A DNA stretch of 64,000 nt from Aquilaria yunnanensis (GCA_039654915.1 CM077594.1:96362893-96426892), one strand, 5' to 3'; shown: positions 11,834-24,121, numbered from the stretch's first letter. Notes: generated from the sequence alone by a model not told the origin. Numbers and translations: made by a program.

Positions 11834-12521
11834 TTAGTATGTCAAGTGTATATTATGTTGGGAAAGAGAGATTCCGTCAGGCGACCTTGTAGCTTTAAGT
11901 CCAAGAAAATATCTTAACTTTCCCAAGTCTTTGATGTGGAACTCTTTATTCAAGTAGTCCTTCAATTTTTGTATCACCTTATGGTCATTTCCAGCTATGA
12001 TCATATCGTCAACATAAAGTAGCATAGCAGTAAAGGTATCACCTGTTTGAGAAGTGATCTACTGTAGACTGTTCAAAACCGTACCTTTCAATGGTGTTGG
12101 AGAACTTTTGGAACCACTACCGTGGAGCTTGCTTGAGGCCGTACAAAGACTTCTTTAGTTTGCAAACTCGCTTATCTCTTGGTTCCAAGATCCCTGGAGG
12201 AGGGACCATGTATATTTCTTCAAAGAGATCACCTTGTAAAAATGCATTGTTCACATCCATCTGATGGAGTTCCCATCTTTTCTTTGCTGCTACTGCTAAA
12301 AGACATCGAACAGAAGTGAGTTTAGCCAAAGGAGCAAAAGTTTCAACATAATCTATTCCTTCTTTCTGAGAAAATCCTTTCGTTATTAGTCTAGCTTTGT
12401 AGCATTCAATGCTTCCATCTGACTTGTACTTTATTTTGTATACCCATTTCGAGCCCATGGGTTCTTTCCCATTAGGGAGTTCTTCAAGTGTCCAAGTACC
12501 ATTTTCCTCTAAGGCTTTCAC
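11834..12521 (-). pseudogene. Copia pol: reverse transcriptase (RVT_2)
   Basis: Two adjacent frames cover the reverse transcriptase. 12117-12521 has [48 protein letters not shown] and [13 protein letters not shown]. 11834-12025 has the catalytic LLYVDDMIIAGND box followed by FHIKDLGKLRYFLGL. The YVDD residues are intact. A frame break or loss of sequence lies at about 12030-12115 between the two blocks. Confidence 0.95.
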
Positions 12522-12620
12522 CTCAGCCTTTATAGCTTCTAGCCAAAGAGGATCCCTTATCGCATGAGCATAGTTTTGTGGTTCATCTTGAGAGGAGATA
12601 GCTGCAATGTATGCTTTATA

Positions 12621-13238
12621 TTATGTGCTCAGATTTGCATATGATAAGTATCTTGAGATGGGGTAGGCCTTACCTGAGGTAACTACTTTGGCCTCAAATG
12701 TGGAAGAGGATGGCGTGTCCACTTTTGGTATATCACAAACATATTCATTTAAGTAGGAAGGTGGTTTTCTCAACCTTTGAGGTCGACTTGCTTGAGGGAC
12801 ATCACTAGGAGTAGGTGAACCAGTTTCTCCCAACTCCCCCATTTGAGGTTCATGGCTTGTGTGAGAAGTTGCGTGTGTGTCCTGGACTTCAGAGTCATTA
12901 TGTATGATTTCATGAGATGGATGGGATGGTAAGGAGGTTTGAGTTTGAAAAGGGAACTTATTTTCATAGAATACAACATCCCTCGACACAAACAATTTTT
13001 GTGTTTCTAAATCCCATACTTTGTAACCCTTCTGACCTTGTGGATAACCAAGAAACACACATGGCTTTGACCTGGTTTCAAACTTATCATTGGCCCTATG
13101 ATGAACATAACATAGGTAACTGAAAATTCTCAAGTGGTCAATGGAGACAGTTTTAGAGTGCAGGATTTCAAGAGGGCTTTTGCCTAAGAGGTTAGGGGTT
13201 AGGGTATGTTTATAAGGTACGTTGCTGCTTGGACGCAT
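12621..13238 (-). pseudogene. Copia pol: integrase C-terminal region
   Basis: Continues the integrase. It contains NLLGKSPLEILHSK, then FSYLCYVHH, KPCVFLGYPQGQKGYKV and FVSRDVVFYENKFPF, typical of the region after the catalytic core. The following Ser/Pro-rich linker leads to the reverse transcriptase. Frame breaks lie on both sides. Confidence 0.9.
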
Positions 13239-13378
13239 TCACCCCAAAACTTAATGGGCAAATGCACTTGGAAGCGAAGTGCTCTGGTAACTTTTAACAG
13301 GTGCCTATGCTTTCTTTCTGCTATGTCGTTTTGTTGAGGGTTTTCAACGCATAAGGTTTGAAGCAAAATTCCATTTTC

Positions 13379-14263
13379 TTATAGAAAAGCTAACATAGGA
13401 CCAGCTGTAAACTCAAGAGCATTGTCACATCTAATGGTTCCAATGGTTTTTTTGAAATGGTTCTTAATCATAGCATGAAAAAAGATGAGACAAGAGCATG
13501 CATCTGACTTTTTTTTTATAAGGTAAGTCCAAGTACAACGACTATGATCATCTACTAAGGTTAAAAAATAATGAGACCCAGACAAAGATGGGGTTTTATA
13601 TGGTCCCCATATGTCCATGTGGACTAGGTCGAACATAGACTTAGACCTGTTCAAACTAATCAGGAAGGACTTCCTAGTTTGTTTCGCATGAAAGCATACT
13701 TCACAAGGTTCATTTTTGTCTTGGATCAAAACTCTAGATAGTTGAGGTATGGAGGAAAATTTATTTAAGGGTACATGACCTAGGCGTTGGTGCCAAGTCT
13801 CCTGAGAAACACTTTTGTTGGCTGAAGCAATGAATGGTGCATTGATCTCCCAAAAGTAGTACAAGCCATCCTTCATCTCACCCTTACCAATCAGCTTCCT
13901 CGAGGTCAGGTCCTGAAATGTACAAAAAGTTGGAAAGAATGTCATAGAGTAGTTGAGTTGCTGGGTAATCTTGCTGACAGAAACTAAGTTGCATGTAAAG
14001 GCTGGGACAAAAAGAGTATCATCAAGTTTTATATTTTGTGATAAGTTGGCTGTTCCATATGACTCTATTGGCAAGTCATAACCATTTGGAAACTTTACTA
14101 CAACTCCTTCTTTCGTGACTCGTATGTTCTTAAGAGATTCACTAGAGTGAACCATATGTTTTGAGGCTCCACTGTCTATCACCCAGTGCAAGTGTTTCTT
14201 ACCAACATAGTTGATTTGGCTCTCCTGTTTCTGTCCAGCAATCATCGCCAGAATCTGGTCCAT
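13379..14263 (-). pseudogene. Copia pol: protease and integrase core
   Basis: The aspartic protease active site WVIDSGASKHM is near residues 28-38. The GAG-pre-integrase zinc motif follows (WHQRLGH ... CEVCFHAK, an H-H-C-C arrangement). The integrase core shows DIWGPY and the second-Asp segment RCDNALEF. The frame stops before the third catalytic residue and coding resumes in another frame at 13238. Confidence 0.95.
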
Positions 14264-15294
14264 TTGAGCTTGCGTAAAGGGCAGCTGATTTTTTTGTTAC
14301 TGACTATGCCCGACGCTACCTTGTTTACTGAAGGTCGACTATTTTTCTTCCCTGGTTTGTTTGAGTTGCCAGCTGTCTTCCGTTTCCTTTGCCACCATTC
14401 TGGGTATCCAATAATTTCGAAGCACATGTCGGAGCTATGACCGATCTTCCCACAATGTGTGCATGGCCCTTTTGATTTTTTCTCTACAAGATTTTTGCCT
14501 TGTATTTTTCTTGCAGCAATGGCAACTTCAATTCCCGGAGTTTTAAGCATCGCTACGCCTAGTTGTCTCTCTTCCTTTACCATGAAGGCATATGCTTTGT
14601 TGATAGATGGAAGAGGTTCCATGTTCAGGATTTGTGACTGGATTATGCTGAACTGGTCACTTAGACCCATGAGAAATTGATGCAGCTTCTCATCCTCTCT
14701 TCTGGCCATCATCTCTTTAATTGCGCCGCATGTGCATGAGGGCATCTTATTGTAGGTGTCGAGCTCATCCCAGAGTTCTTTTAACTTAGTGTAGTAGGCC
14801 ATTATAGATAAGTCTTTCTGTTGCATTAGGGCGAGTTCCCTTTTTAACTCATGCACGTGAGGAGCATTGCCTTGAGAAAACCTGTCCTCCAGCTCAAGCC
14901 ACATTTCACTGGCTGTGTTGGCATAAGCGACGCTTCCATGTAATTCTGGAGAAAGCGAATTAAAGATCCATAAGATCACCATGAAGTTGCACTTCTCCCA
15001 TACCTTTGCTTCGACATCATTGTCTTTAGGTTGCTCAAGAGTGCCGTCGACAAATGTTGTCTTGTTTTTTGCTCGTAAAGCATTTAACATGGCCCGTCGC
15101 CATGTAGGATAATTATCTTCTTTTAGCTGATAAAACACCAATGTGATTCCGGGTGTATCTGATGAGCCAAGTGTTGGGTTTCGGGAGCCAAACAGTGCAG
15201 CGGAATTTAACCGAAACCCTCCAGGATCCAAGTGAAACGGGGTAAACGGGGTGTTCGAAAATTTCATACCTAATTTTCGGTTGAGATCTCTCAC
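14242..15294 (-). pseudogene. Copia gag, with an N terminus supplied by an inserted LTR
   Basis: From about residue 42 this is a Copia gag: SDTPGITLVFYQLKEDNYPT, a UBN2-type gag body, and the CCHC zinc knuckle CTHCGKIGHSSDMC near the C terminus. The first 41 or so residues (from the ATG at 15294) are encoded by the foreign LTR at 15172-16586 read antisense to the plus strand. The real gag start is separated from this body by that insertion. The result is an open chimeric frame of 350 codons; whether it is ever translated is unknown. Confidence 0.9.
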
Positions 15295-16586
15295 TCAACT
15301 GTAGAGTCAATCACAAAACCTGAACAGTTGACGTGTTCAGGCTCTCTATGGTATCCACACGAGCCTCTTGGGATCACCACGCTTCCACCACGTTTCGGTA
15401 GATGCGTTTCTCTTGCGCTCGCAGTGCTAGCTTGCGTCCTCCAAGAAATTGCAAGAGAAGAGTGCGGCTGTCCTTTTGGGAGGCTAGGGCAAGGAGACCT
15501 GTGAATTTCTCACTTAAAAGTTGTATTTATAATGAGACTCAACTTCCAGGCCTAATGGGTTTCAAAGCCCTAATCCAATTAGGATTTAATTTCGGGCTTA
15601 ATAATGGCTCAACTCCTTGGCCCATTATTAATATGAAATTAAAGTGAAACCATAACCCAAATAATTAGCCCATGCACTCTAATGATCCAAATAGCTCTAT
15701 GTGTGTGACCCAATAGGCTCTTGTCATGTTGGCAATGATCATATATCACATTTATGATCATAAGCAATGAGCGGTGTCTAGCAACACGTCATTGCTACCC
15801 AAGTGACAAGATTGTCGGTGAATCTACTAAACCTTTATGATCATCACCGATATATGTCATTGTCCCTTTGTCCAATATATCAAGACTAAGCACGAGACAT
15901 GGAATGTGTCACTCTCGTATAGCCCAATCTTTGGTTTCTTGATTACCAAGTAGACCAACTTAAATTAATGACATTGATATCGTATATCAACTCATCGGAG
16001 CATGGTCATGCATTTTCTAAGTCTCACTCTATCAAGGGGCTCGAAGATATCACTTCCGTTACATAGGAGGGACAAATCCCATCTTGATCATATAAATCCC
16101 TCCGCATGATATGTGACATACCCAATGATCCCCTTCAAGTTCACTCAGTTACGAGCAACAAAGGAAAGTATCAAAGTATGTGACTCACATGTAGGGAACC
16201 TTGATGATCTTAGGTCGAAGGACTACATATACCATGATCACTATGAGAATCACTTATGACACTCATATAACTATCCATGAAGTGTTCTCATGGTGGGTCG
16301 GTCCAGTACACAAGTTCTTCAACTTGTACCCATATGTAGACTACATATCTCATATTAGTCTCCACATATGCTAGTCATTATGTATTATTGCAACCCGCTC
16401 CACAATAATACTAGACCAGGGACGTTTAAGAATATCATTATTCTAGGGTTATAATTATGTTTATTACGTTACGCAGAAATAAAACAACAAACATAATTGC
16501 TGGATTAATGCCTCAATAAAATATCATGACTCAATGTGCAAAAATACAATCATCTCATGATTGGCTTTTTGGGCACAACACTAACA
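15172..16586 (-). mobile_element. Long LTR of a second retrotransposon, inserted in Copia gag
   Basis: 1415 bp, TGTTGGGTTTCGGGAGCC... to ...CACAACACTAACA, so 5'-TG...CA-3' on both strands. It is homologous end to end to the solo LTR at 32416-33843. On the minus strand the sequence just before it, GCAAGTGGGAAATTG, looks like a polypurine tract. This copy is therefore best read as the 3' LTR of a minus-oriented element with a little internal sequence (about 16587-16650). No matching 5-bp target duplication is found (CCAAG on one side, nothing matching on the other), so part of the inserted element has been deleted. Confidence 0.88.
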
Positions 16587-16650
16587 ATTTCCCACTTGCA
16601 CTAAAAGCCAATCATCCATATATCTAATACCAATGGACCTAGAATGGCTA

Positions 16651-16731
16651 TCATGCTTCTGCTGCGTAAGGGGCTTTGTTTGGTGGAATGCTACTGCTGC
16701 TGCTGGAAGTTCTCTTGTCACCGCCAGACAT
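16651..16731 (-). pseudogene. Copia gag original start fragment
   Basis: An ATG at 16731 opens MSGGDKRTSSSS and a Ser-rich stretch, then stops after 26 codons where the foreign insertion begins. Its position, about 75 bases after the primer-binding site, suits the original gag start. Confidence 0.6.
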
Positions 16732-16805
16732 TTTTTTTCGGTCAAGAAGCAATCAACCAAGAATTAATACTCAGAAGGTATGATCAGGAGATCAAAACCG
16801 AAACA

Positions 16806-16818
16806 TGCTCTGATACCA
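16806..16818 (-). other. Copia primer-binding site (initiator tRNA-Met)
   Basis: On the minus strand TGGTATCAGAGCA follows immediately after the 5' LTR. It matches the complement of the 3' end of plant initiator tRNA-Met, the standard primer of plant Copia elements. Confidence 0.93.
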
Positions 16819-17028
16819 TGAAAGATTTTGAATGGAAAGTATTTTCCATGTGTATATTTGTATGACAGCTTTGCCAAAGTACTTATACAATCAAGAGACG
16901 TATCTCGGGTCAAGAAGTAGAATCCTACTTGAATGCTAAGAAACCTGCATAACCTATCCTAAGAGAAGTCTACATACAATAGGCTACATATACAGGCATA
17001 ATACACAGCTATATACACATTCCTAATA
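16819..17028 (-). repeat. Copia 5' LTR
   Basis: The 210-bp partner of the LTR at 10844-11053. It abuts the primer-binding site and should hold the element's promoter on the minus strand. Confidence 0.95.
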
Positions 17029-17033
17029 ATAAT

Positions 17034-18123
17034 AAACCCATGCAATTGAAAACAAAGCTTGTTGGTAATGTTGGGCCAAAACGAGTGGCTCTTGATTTAA
17101 GCAAAGTGGCTACACTGTCGTTTTATCATCGAACAACCATCAGAACAATCGCGATAAACCTTCAAATGTCCAAATCCACCTTTCACTGATAAGTCAAGGA
17201 CGAGCTTCTTCGACGACACTCAAATGTCATCAAACCTTACTTGACAGATGAAAATGAGAAAAAGAAATTGAGGATTTTCTTCGTTATGATTTAAAAGACC
17301 TCTCTTACGCATAATCCAAAGTTTATTGATATGTTTGATTAAGTGCATATTGATGAGAAATGGTTTCACTTAACGAAAGGCTCGAAAAAATATTATTTAT
17401 TGCCTAATGAAGCAAAGCCAGTCTGCAGTTGTAAAAGTAAATGTTTCATAACAAAAGTTATGTTTTTGGTTATTGTTGTGTGACCTAGATATGATCCAAT
17501 TCAGGAGACAGAATTTTTAGGCAAACTTGGAATTTTTCCCTTTGTGTATAAAGAACCAACAAAAAGGAAAAACAAAAATAGAGAAACTGGAACAATGGAG
17601 ACAAAAGTCATAGTTTTAGTCATAAAGAATGTTATCAAAGCTTGCTTGATTTATAAGGTTTTATCTGCAATTGCAGAAAAATGGACTCACTCAACTCCTA
17701 GGAGGATAGTATATATATATACAACAAGATAATGCAAAACCTCATTTGAAGGTTGATGACATTGATTTCCAAGAACCTACAACAAAAAATGGCCTTAATG
17801 TGCAATTAGAATGTCAGCCTCCAAACAGCCATGGCATGAATGTGTTTGATTTAGGGTCCTTCCGAGTCATACAATCTCTGCAACAGCAACAATCTCTAAA
17901 GAATATTGATGAATTAGTTGCCGCTATTGAGAATGCATTTAATGAATTTTTAGTTGTAAGTTTGAATCATGTTTTTGTCACCTTATAATTGTGCATGTTA
18001 GAAGTGATGAAGTCAAATGGTGGCAATGAGTATAAGATACCACATGTGAATAAGAGTCGGTTGGAGCAAGAAGGGAACTTCTTAATGCAAGTTCCTATGC
18101 CTCATGAACTTGTAAATATTTAG
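17034..18123 (+). pseudogene. Mariner transposase, catalytic piece
   Basis: Plant mariner (DDD-type) transposase remnant. In order: NVGPKRVALDLSKVATLSFY and RTTIRTIAINLQMSKSTF (DNA-binding region), HIDEKWFHLTKGSKKYYLL (first catalytic Asp, about 17345), GKLGIFPFVYKEP, TPRRIVYI then QQDNAKPH (second Asp, about 17727), then NSHGMNVFDLGSF where family members have a third Asp (NSPDMNVLDLGFF). Premature stops and frame changes are present, for example TAA just before the first Asp and a shift in the (TA)n at 17710. The end is a TAG at 18121 after PHELVNI. Inactive. Confidence 0.85.
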
Positions 18124-21100
18124 TTAGGACCTTGTATATAACATTGTGTTTGGAAGTTTGAGCATAGCTACTGTAATGGTTTATACATTCTTGGATTATG
18201 GCATTCATGCTATGCTGTTTCTGGTTTGTTAACTTTTGCATATGTTAGTAGTGTAAGCAACATGTGAACAAAAGGTCTTGCCATATTTTGTAGTGTTTCT
18301 AGCATATTTCGTAACCAATATACTATAAGGATTATGTAATTCCTTAACTTAATGAATTATTGTTTGTATTAATGGGATCTCCAGCCTAGTAAATGGAAGA
18401 CTCACTTGGTTTTAGTAGTATGAACTTGTGTGTATGTAAACCTGCAGGTTCCCAGTGCCCAATTTTGCAATTATGTCAGGTTTTGCATGAAAAAGTTGAA
18501 ATAAAGTAGTGATTCTATATTTTAATATGATTTCTTACCTTGGAGTTTGATTTCTTAATTGTCCCTAACATAAAAAAACTATTATGGAAGTAAATTTAAA
18601 GTTCCACGTGTTGCTAAATCAAATTTTAGAATGTTGCATAAGTTTGACTTTCAGTTCCACATTCAGATTGTAGTCATTTGAATGATTCCTAACCTTTTCT
18701 TGGTTGTTCAAACTTGTTCAGAGGTTGACCTTCATCTTTGCTACTATATAATTAAGATATCAATTAGAAAGTACTTGTTCCTGCTGTTTTTGACTCATGT
18801 AGGTTCCTGTTTCTAAACAGACTAAACTTTAGGTTATTGACTCATGCTTTAACTTGTTATTTCTAATCATGCTTTAACCTGATGTTGCTAATCATGCTTT
18901 AATCCGTTGGTTTTGACTATACTTTAACCTTTGTTTTGGCTTTTTGTATACATTTTTTGTTTGTGCAAAGAGAAATTTTACTGTTTTGGTTTTATGGGCA
19001 ATTTAGACTTGATCCACATGAAATTCAAGTGTACTTATTACAATCATTTATTGGTTGTGTAATTGTTAGAGGTTGGCTTTGATATGTGGAAACCAACCAA
19101 TAAGAACAAACAAAAAAAAAAACACCTATTGTAGTCCTAATTCTGCAGTTAATCTTGTATGATTTCTAAACTCAAATCCAGAGATTCAAACAAGAATTTT
19201 AAGGTTCAGACATAAATGAAATAAGAAACTAGGCATGTTCCAAAAAAAATTGACTAACATGAGCTTCATAGCCCAAAAGTCAAACCTGCAGAAAGTAGTG
19301 CAAACCTACAAAAATTGGAGCAAACATACATAACCAAAAGAAACACGTTTTTAATAACATTCATACCGTGCTACAATTTAACAATTTAGCCCTACAAATA
19401 AAAAAATAAGAATAAGAGCAATAAGAATAAGAAACACTTAAGAGGCAAACCAGATCTGTTCTTCATTACATTAGCTACTTAACCAAGGTTAAGTCAATTG
19501 TGGGTTACAAAACATACATGCGATGATTAACCTGTCTGATAGTAAAAGCTACAAAGGTGATTGCACTACAATTTATTTGTAGTAGCACTATTTCTTACAA
19601 CTCAGCCTGGGTACATGTTGAAAAAAGCTACTTAAGAGAAACAATTTATTTACACTCTTGAGAACCAGTTATTTTAGCTTCTACTACAACACTTCAACAT
19701 TAATATACTACACTACATTTTGAAATTTTGAACTTGACCACATAGCCATTTTATCCATAATTTTGGAGAAATTGTCTTGCAAGCTACAAACTCTCAAGCA
19801 GGCTTTGATGTTAGTAGATATAAAGCATCCTTCAGCTAGAACTCAACTCCTACCACTACACCTGGGAGGGTAGACAGTATGAGCATAACATTTCCCATAT
19901 TACTAGGCTTCATAAGTGCTGAGGCACCAGTCCTAACTACTAGAGAAAATACAGGAATCAAATGAGGCTGGAGGGAACAAGACATGTTTTGGTGCATTTT
20001 GATCAGAAAAAATGACAAGCAATTCAGTCTTCTGCTTTGAAGCAATTTGAATCAGCTTTGTCATCATATGTGAAGTATGAGATAAATTATTCCTTCCTTG
20101 ACCAAACGATGCTAACTTGTTTTGGGCATTCATGATGATGCTTAACCTATAGCCACAACCCTATGGATGATAACACATTTAACAAAGTAGAAATATTAAG
20201 TTTTGACAGCCATATATAACAGCTGGTAGAAAAGAGAGAAAACTTAAAAACCCTAACATCCAAGAGAACACTTTCATTTTGAATTTCCAAATCCTTTTGA
20301 ATCAATGCTAGCATTGGCAAAAAACATGCAATGTTTACAACAGCATTATAGTTGTAACGTTAAATTAGTTCTACTCTTATAAGAGGGCCTAATTGTTACA
20401 CGCAAAAACATATGAACACTTTATAGTAACATAGCTTAGATAACGGAGCCTTAGCAACCTAGGTAATGTATTACTCATATGTGCAAAAGAATGATTCTTT
20501 TACGATAATTCAACATTAGCTCAGAGAAATAATCAGATTGAACACTTAAGAGTTCTGAAGAATTGCTTAATACATGAATTAACTTTCAATAATTGAGAGT
20601 TGGATTACACTAGACAACAGTAACCTTCAAAGTGAGTGGGAAGGCCGATCACACTTCTTGTAATTAACTATCCTATATGGCTTCAGAGGTAGTGACATAA
20701 ACAAGAGAAGAATAAGCACTAGCCACCTTCAAAGCGATAACACAACCAGATACTATTTCTACCAAATTCACCTATAAGACTAAAATTGAAACAAAGAAAC
20801 CAAAGAGATACCTGTTCGGATGCGTGCCCTAAGGTGATGCAGGTATTTGGTGACATTTTGGTGGAATCTCAGCCTTAACTCATCGGCAATTAACAAAGAA
20901 ATTAAGCTCTATGTCGATGGATCACTTAAGTGCATAACAAATGAGATAAAGGTTAGGGATTTTAGTCCAGAGGTCTCGAGGAGGTTGTATGGTTATTAGA
21001 AACTCTTGGAATGTTTTTGTATCTTTAAATCAGTTAAAAAAAAAAGAAAAGATTGAGATGATGATGTTATGGTAAATTGAGTGTGAGTAGTTAACTAAAT

Positions 21101-21171
21101 AAGAAAATAGTGCACAGAATCTGGGCCAACCCAAAAAGAAAAGTGGTGTAAAGAATATGGGACAAAAGGAG
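18124..21171. other. Non-coding 3' part of the MLE, or unrelated sequence
   Basis: About 3 kb with no recognisable protein. Several short frames, for example on the minus strand at 19933-20133, have no family I can name. The stretch ends at the proposed right MLE terminus. Confidence 0.45.
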
Positions 21172-21173
21172 TA

Positions 21174-24119
21174 ACTACTTCATCCAGTTTAAGATAAACT
21201 TAGAAACCTATTTGCTGTTTTCCACTTGTTTTCTCAATACCTTATTTCTCTTTCTTTTTTCACACCTGCGAAGGGTTTGAATTCTAATCAAAGCATAGCT
21301 AGTTGATTTACTGTCTTTATTCTATATGATCAACCATTGCCACAAGATAACAGCTAGAAAGACGACTGGACAAACAATCGCCTTATGTCACTATGAGCAA
21401 TTGAATTGCAACTGAAAAGCTCAATAGCAAAAACCATAGTGGAGCGACTGAAATGGTTAACCACTTAATTTATGGAGTTTTGTAAAATGAGTGATTGACA
21501 TTTTCAATCACATATGAGGTGATTGAATGTTCAGTTACTTAGCCTCAAAGATAGGTTCTATTCAATTTCTTCTATATTCAATCTAGCTTTCAATAATTAA
21601 TGGGTTTGATTAATTTTAGCTCTTAATTAATTCTCTTTTTATTGCCTTAATTAGCTCTTTCTACTGCAAAAACCCAATAGCTTGAAATTTATTATAGGAA
21701 GTAGAAATTACTGAACCAGAATCCAATAAAAAAAACTTCCAAAAAATGAAAAAAAATTCAACTAAAAGAAGTTCTAGTTGGTCGGAAGAATAGAGTCTAT
21801 TTGATTTCTTCCCTATTTGATTTCTTCCATATTTTCTTTTATATATATTTTTTGTATGCTGTACCCAAACCCCTTGTTGTTGTGTTCTTGCCAAAGGTCG
21901 TCAATTGCCTTAAGGTCTTTGGCAGAGAAGAACATGTACCCACACTTCTACGTGTGTTCACCATCAAAGAGGATTAGTAGGCGGTAAGTCTCTTCATATG
22001 CCTTGCTGAAGTTTTAGGCTACAAGGTGTTGGCAAAGGAGGTTGAAGGAGATCGGTTAGGAGGTGGAGGTGGAGGTGGCGGTAATGGATGAGGAGGAGGA
22101 AGTGGTAGAGAAGAGGCAAAATTAGGTGGTGGTTGTGGTTAACATTGTGTTGGTGATGGAATGGAGGCTGGTGGCCGAAGTGCCTTGTATTTTTGTGAGA
22201 TGAATTAAGAGGCAGAGGATGGGTAATAAAAATATTTGATGAGGAGATAAGATAGAAGTGAAGGAGTTCACGAGTCTTGAGGAGAGCATTTTTATTGGTT
22301 TCACGGGGATCATAGGGATCTTCTCCTTTTCTTTCTCTCTAGGAGAAAAAAATAAGTGAAAAATTAAAAATAAAATATTCAAATCTTGTGCCATATTTGA
22401 CTGGATCAACTGATTTAGGAGCTACTGAATTTTTTAGTAGCTTATTAATTGCCCGCTACCCATGGCTCACAATAGAGTGATTGAAGTCAGCTGCAAATAA
22501 AATTTAGTTGTAATTTTTTGTCACTTTTTTTGCATTTTTCTTATAGAGCATTGTCATTTCTTTTTTTCACCATTTATTCGTCCTCATTCTTTACAAAACT
22601 CATTTGTCGTTCTTAGTATATGTCCTATAGCGGACATATTTGGGTGATATGTTTTCAGTGTTAGTGGATCAGGCAAAGGTCAAAAGGCGAAAAACAGCAT
22701 ACGTCGATGATGAGACATTTTCCGAATAATGGATTAGGTGATAATGTCATTATTTTTATTTATTGATTGTATTAAACTTTACGTTGGTTGATCTACTGTT
22801 AGGGGTTAATTTAACTTTTATTTGGCTGAATCATCTATTATTCGTTTCAACTATTTGGTTATTCTCTATTTGTGTTTTATTACAATTATTTGTGAGTTAT
22901 ATATTTCATATTTATTTTGGTTTATATGGAAGGTTCAGCTTAATCTGATTATTTTCCTTTCATTTGATATTTAAGGAATAAAACGATTAGTACTTTTAGT
23001 CACTAGTTTCACGTTCTCATTGTTATTTAAAGTTTTATGTCATTGTTAGTTTGTAAAATATCATTTCCCTTATTTTGATTGAAATGAAGCATCTTTTATT
23101 TATTTATTTAAAAAAAAAAACTATTTCCTCCATTCCGAGTTGGTTGATATATACTTGCCACTTGACACTTTCAAAATTGCTTTTATCCCTACATACATAC
23201 ATACGTATGTATTAAAAATAATTTTTTGTCGTAGTTGTTTGGTTTAATTTAATGGTAATCACAAAAAAGCATACATGCGTTGATTACTAGGGAAAGATGT
23301 TTTATAGAATCCTTTTTATGCTATTATTCTTTCACATGTTAGGAATAAAGTTGGAAGGCCTTTCATGCGACAATGACATGTTTATGTAACTCATAATTTA
23401 TGGCCCAAAATAAAAACTCAAAAAGCTTTTGTTTTTCTTTTTTGGGAATTTTGGATACTATAAAATCAGTAGTCAACATATGCGCGCAGTCCCTAAAAGA
23501 CATTATAAGCTTGAGAAACAACAGAGATAGTTAAGCTCCAATTCACCGCAAACATATGCAATTTGAAGGAAACATTTGACAACGTATGATCCATGGAGGT
23601 ATTTATTCTTAATAATAATTGACCGAAGAACCACAAAAGGAACTTTCAGAATCCCAAAAAATTAAGGAGCTCAAAACTCCACAAAACAAACAAACAATTA
23701 CAGTAATTAGTTTGGACAAGCAATTAAAATGTATAGGAAAGGCGCTACAACTAATTGCTCCCATGCACATATTGAATTTAGATCAAAATATTCTGCCAGT
23801 TGATTAAAAATGTTCGATCTTACCTGTGAGAGACAGCGGCTGGCCGAAGGTTTTTTTGTGTGTCTAGGTCTATCGATCGGCGTCTATCTTTTAGTTGTTC
23901 GTATCTTCAATCCGGCCGGAAATCAATTCCTAGAATCTGTAGATGCTGCCGAAAAAGAAATTAAAAACAGGAACACAAGTGTGTTTGTGTGTGTGGGACC
24001 AAACGTTCCTGCAGATTTTCGGCATGAAAAATGTAGCGGTGAATCCATCCACGTTGGAATGTGACCAGAAAACGAAACGACGCAGAGGCGTAGCAGCCGA
24101 GACTAAAGTGTATTATTAA
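21174..24119. other. Intergenic, no recognised gene
   Basis: AT-rich, with a purine-rich GGA/GGT-repeat patch at about 22050-22130. A moderately GC-rich block at 23810-24064 has an open frame of 84 codons that I do not recognise; it has no clear neighbours or motifs. Isolated mariner-like end motifs occur near 21174 and 23124, but I could not find their partners. Confidence 0.5.
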
Positions 24120-24121
24120 TA

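Larger units (their letters stand above)
10844..17028 (-). mobile_element. Ty1/Copia LTR retrotransposon inserted in the mariner transposase gene
   Basis: A 6.2-kb element, coding on the minus strand, with two 210-bp LTRs. It has a primer-binding site complementary to initiator tRNA-Met next to the right LTR and a purine tract next to the left LTR. The coding order is gag, protease, integrase, reverse transcriptase, RNase H, the Copia order. Flanking 5-mers are ATAAC (10839-10843) and ATAAT (17029-17033), a target duplication with one change. Coding capacity is broken by several stops and frame changes, and gag is interrupted by a foreign LTR. It is therefore not autonomous. Confidence 0.95.
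10268..21171 (+). mobile_element. Probable mariner-like element (MLE), split by a Copia insertion
   Basis: Inferred outer bounds. The left end after TA is CTTCATCCGTCCCGCATTGT. The right end, reverse complemented and next to TA, is CTCCTTTTGTCCCATATTCT. The two agree at CTYC, GTCCC and ATT-TTT, the plant mariner/Stowaway end pattern. Between them lies a plant MLE transposase in two pieces (about 10640-10843 and 17034-18123). Removing the 6.2-kb Copia insertion leaves about 4.7 kb, a reasonable size for a plant MLE. The transposase pieces are strong evidence; the exact outer ends are moderate. Confidence 0.65.

Noticed and set aside
19933..20133. Minus-strand frame vaguely like the start of a type I MADS domain
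   Set aside because: The resemblance is a few hydrophobic positions only; the basic DNA-binding residues are missing.
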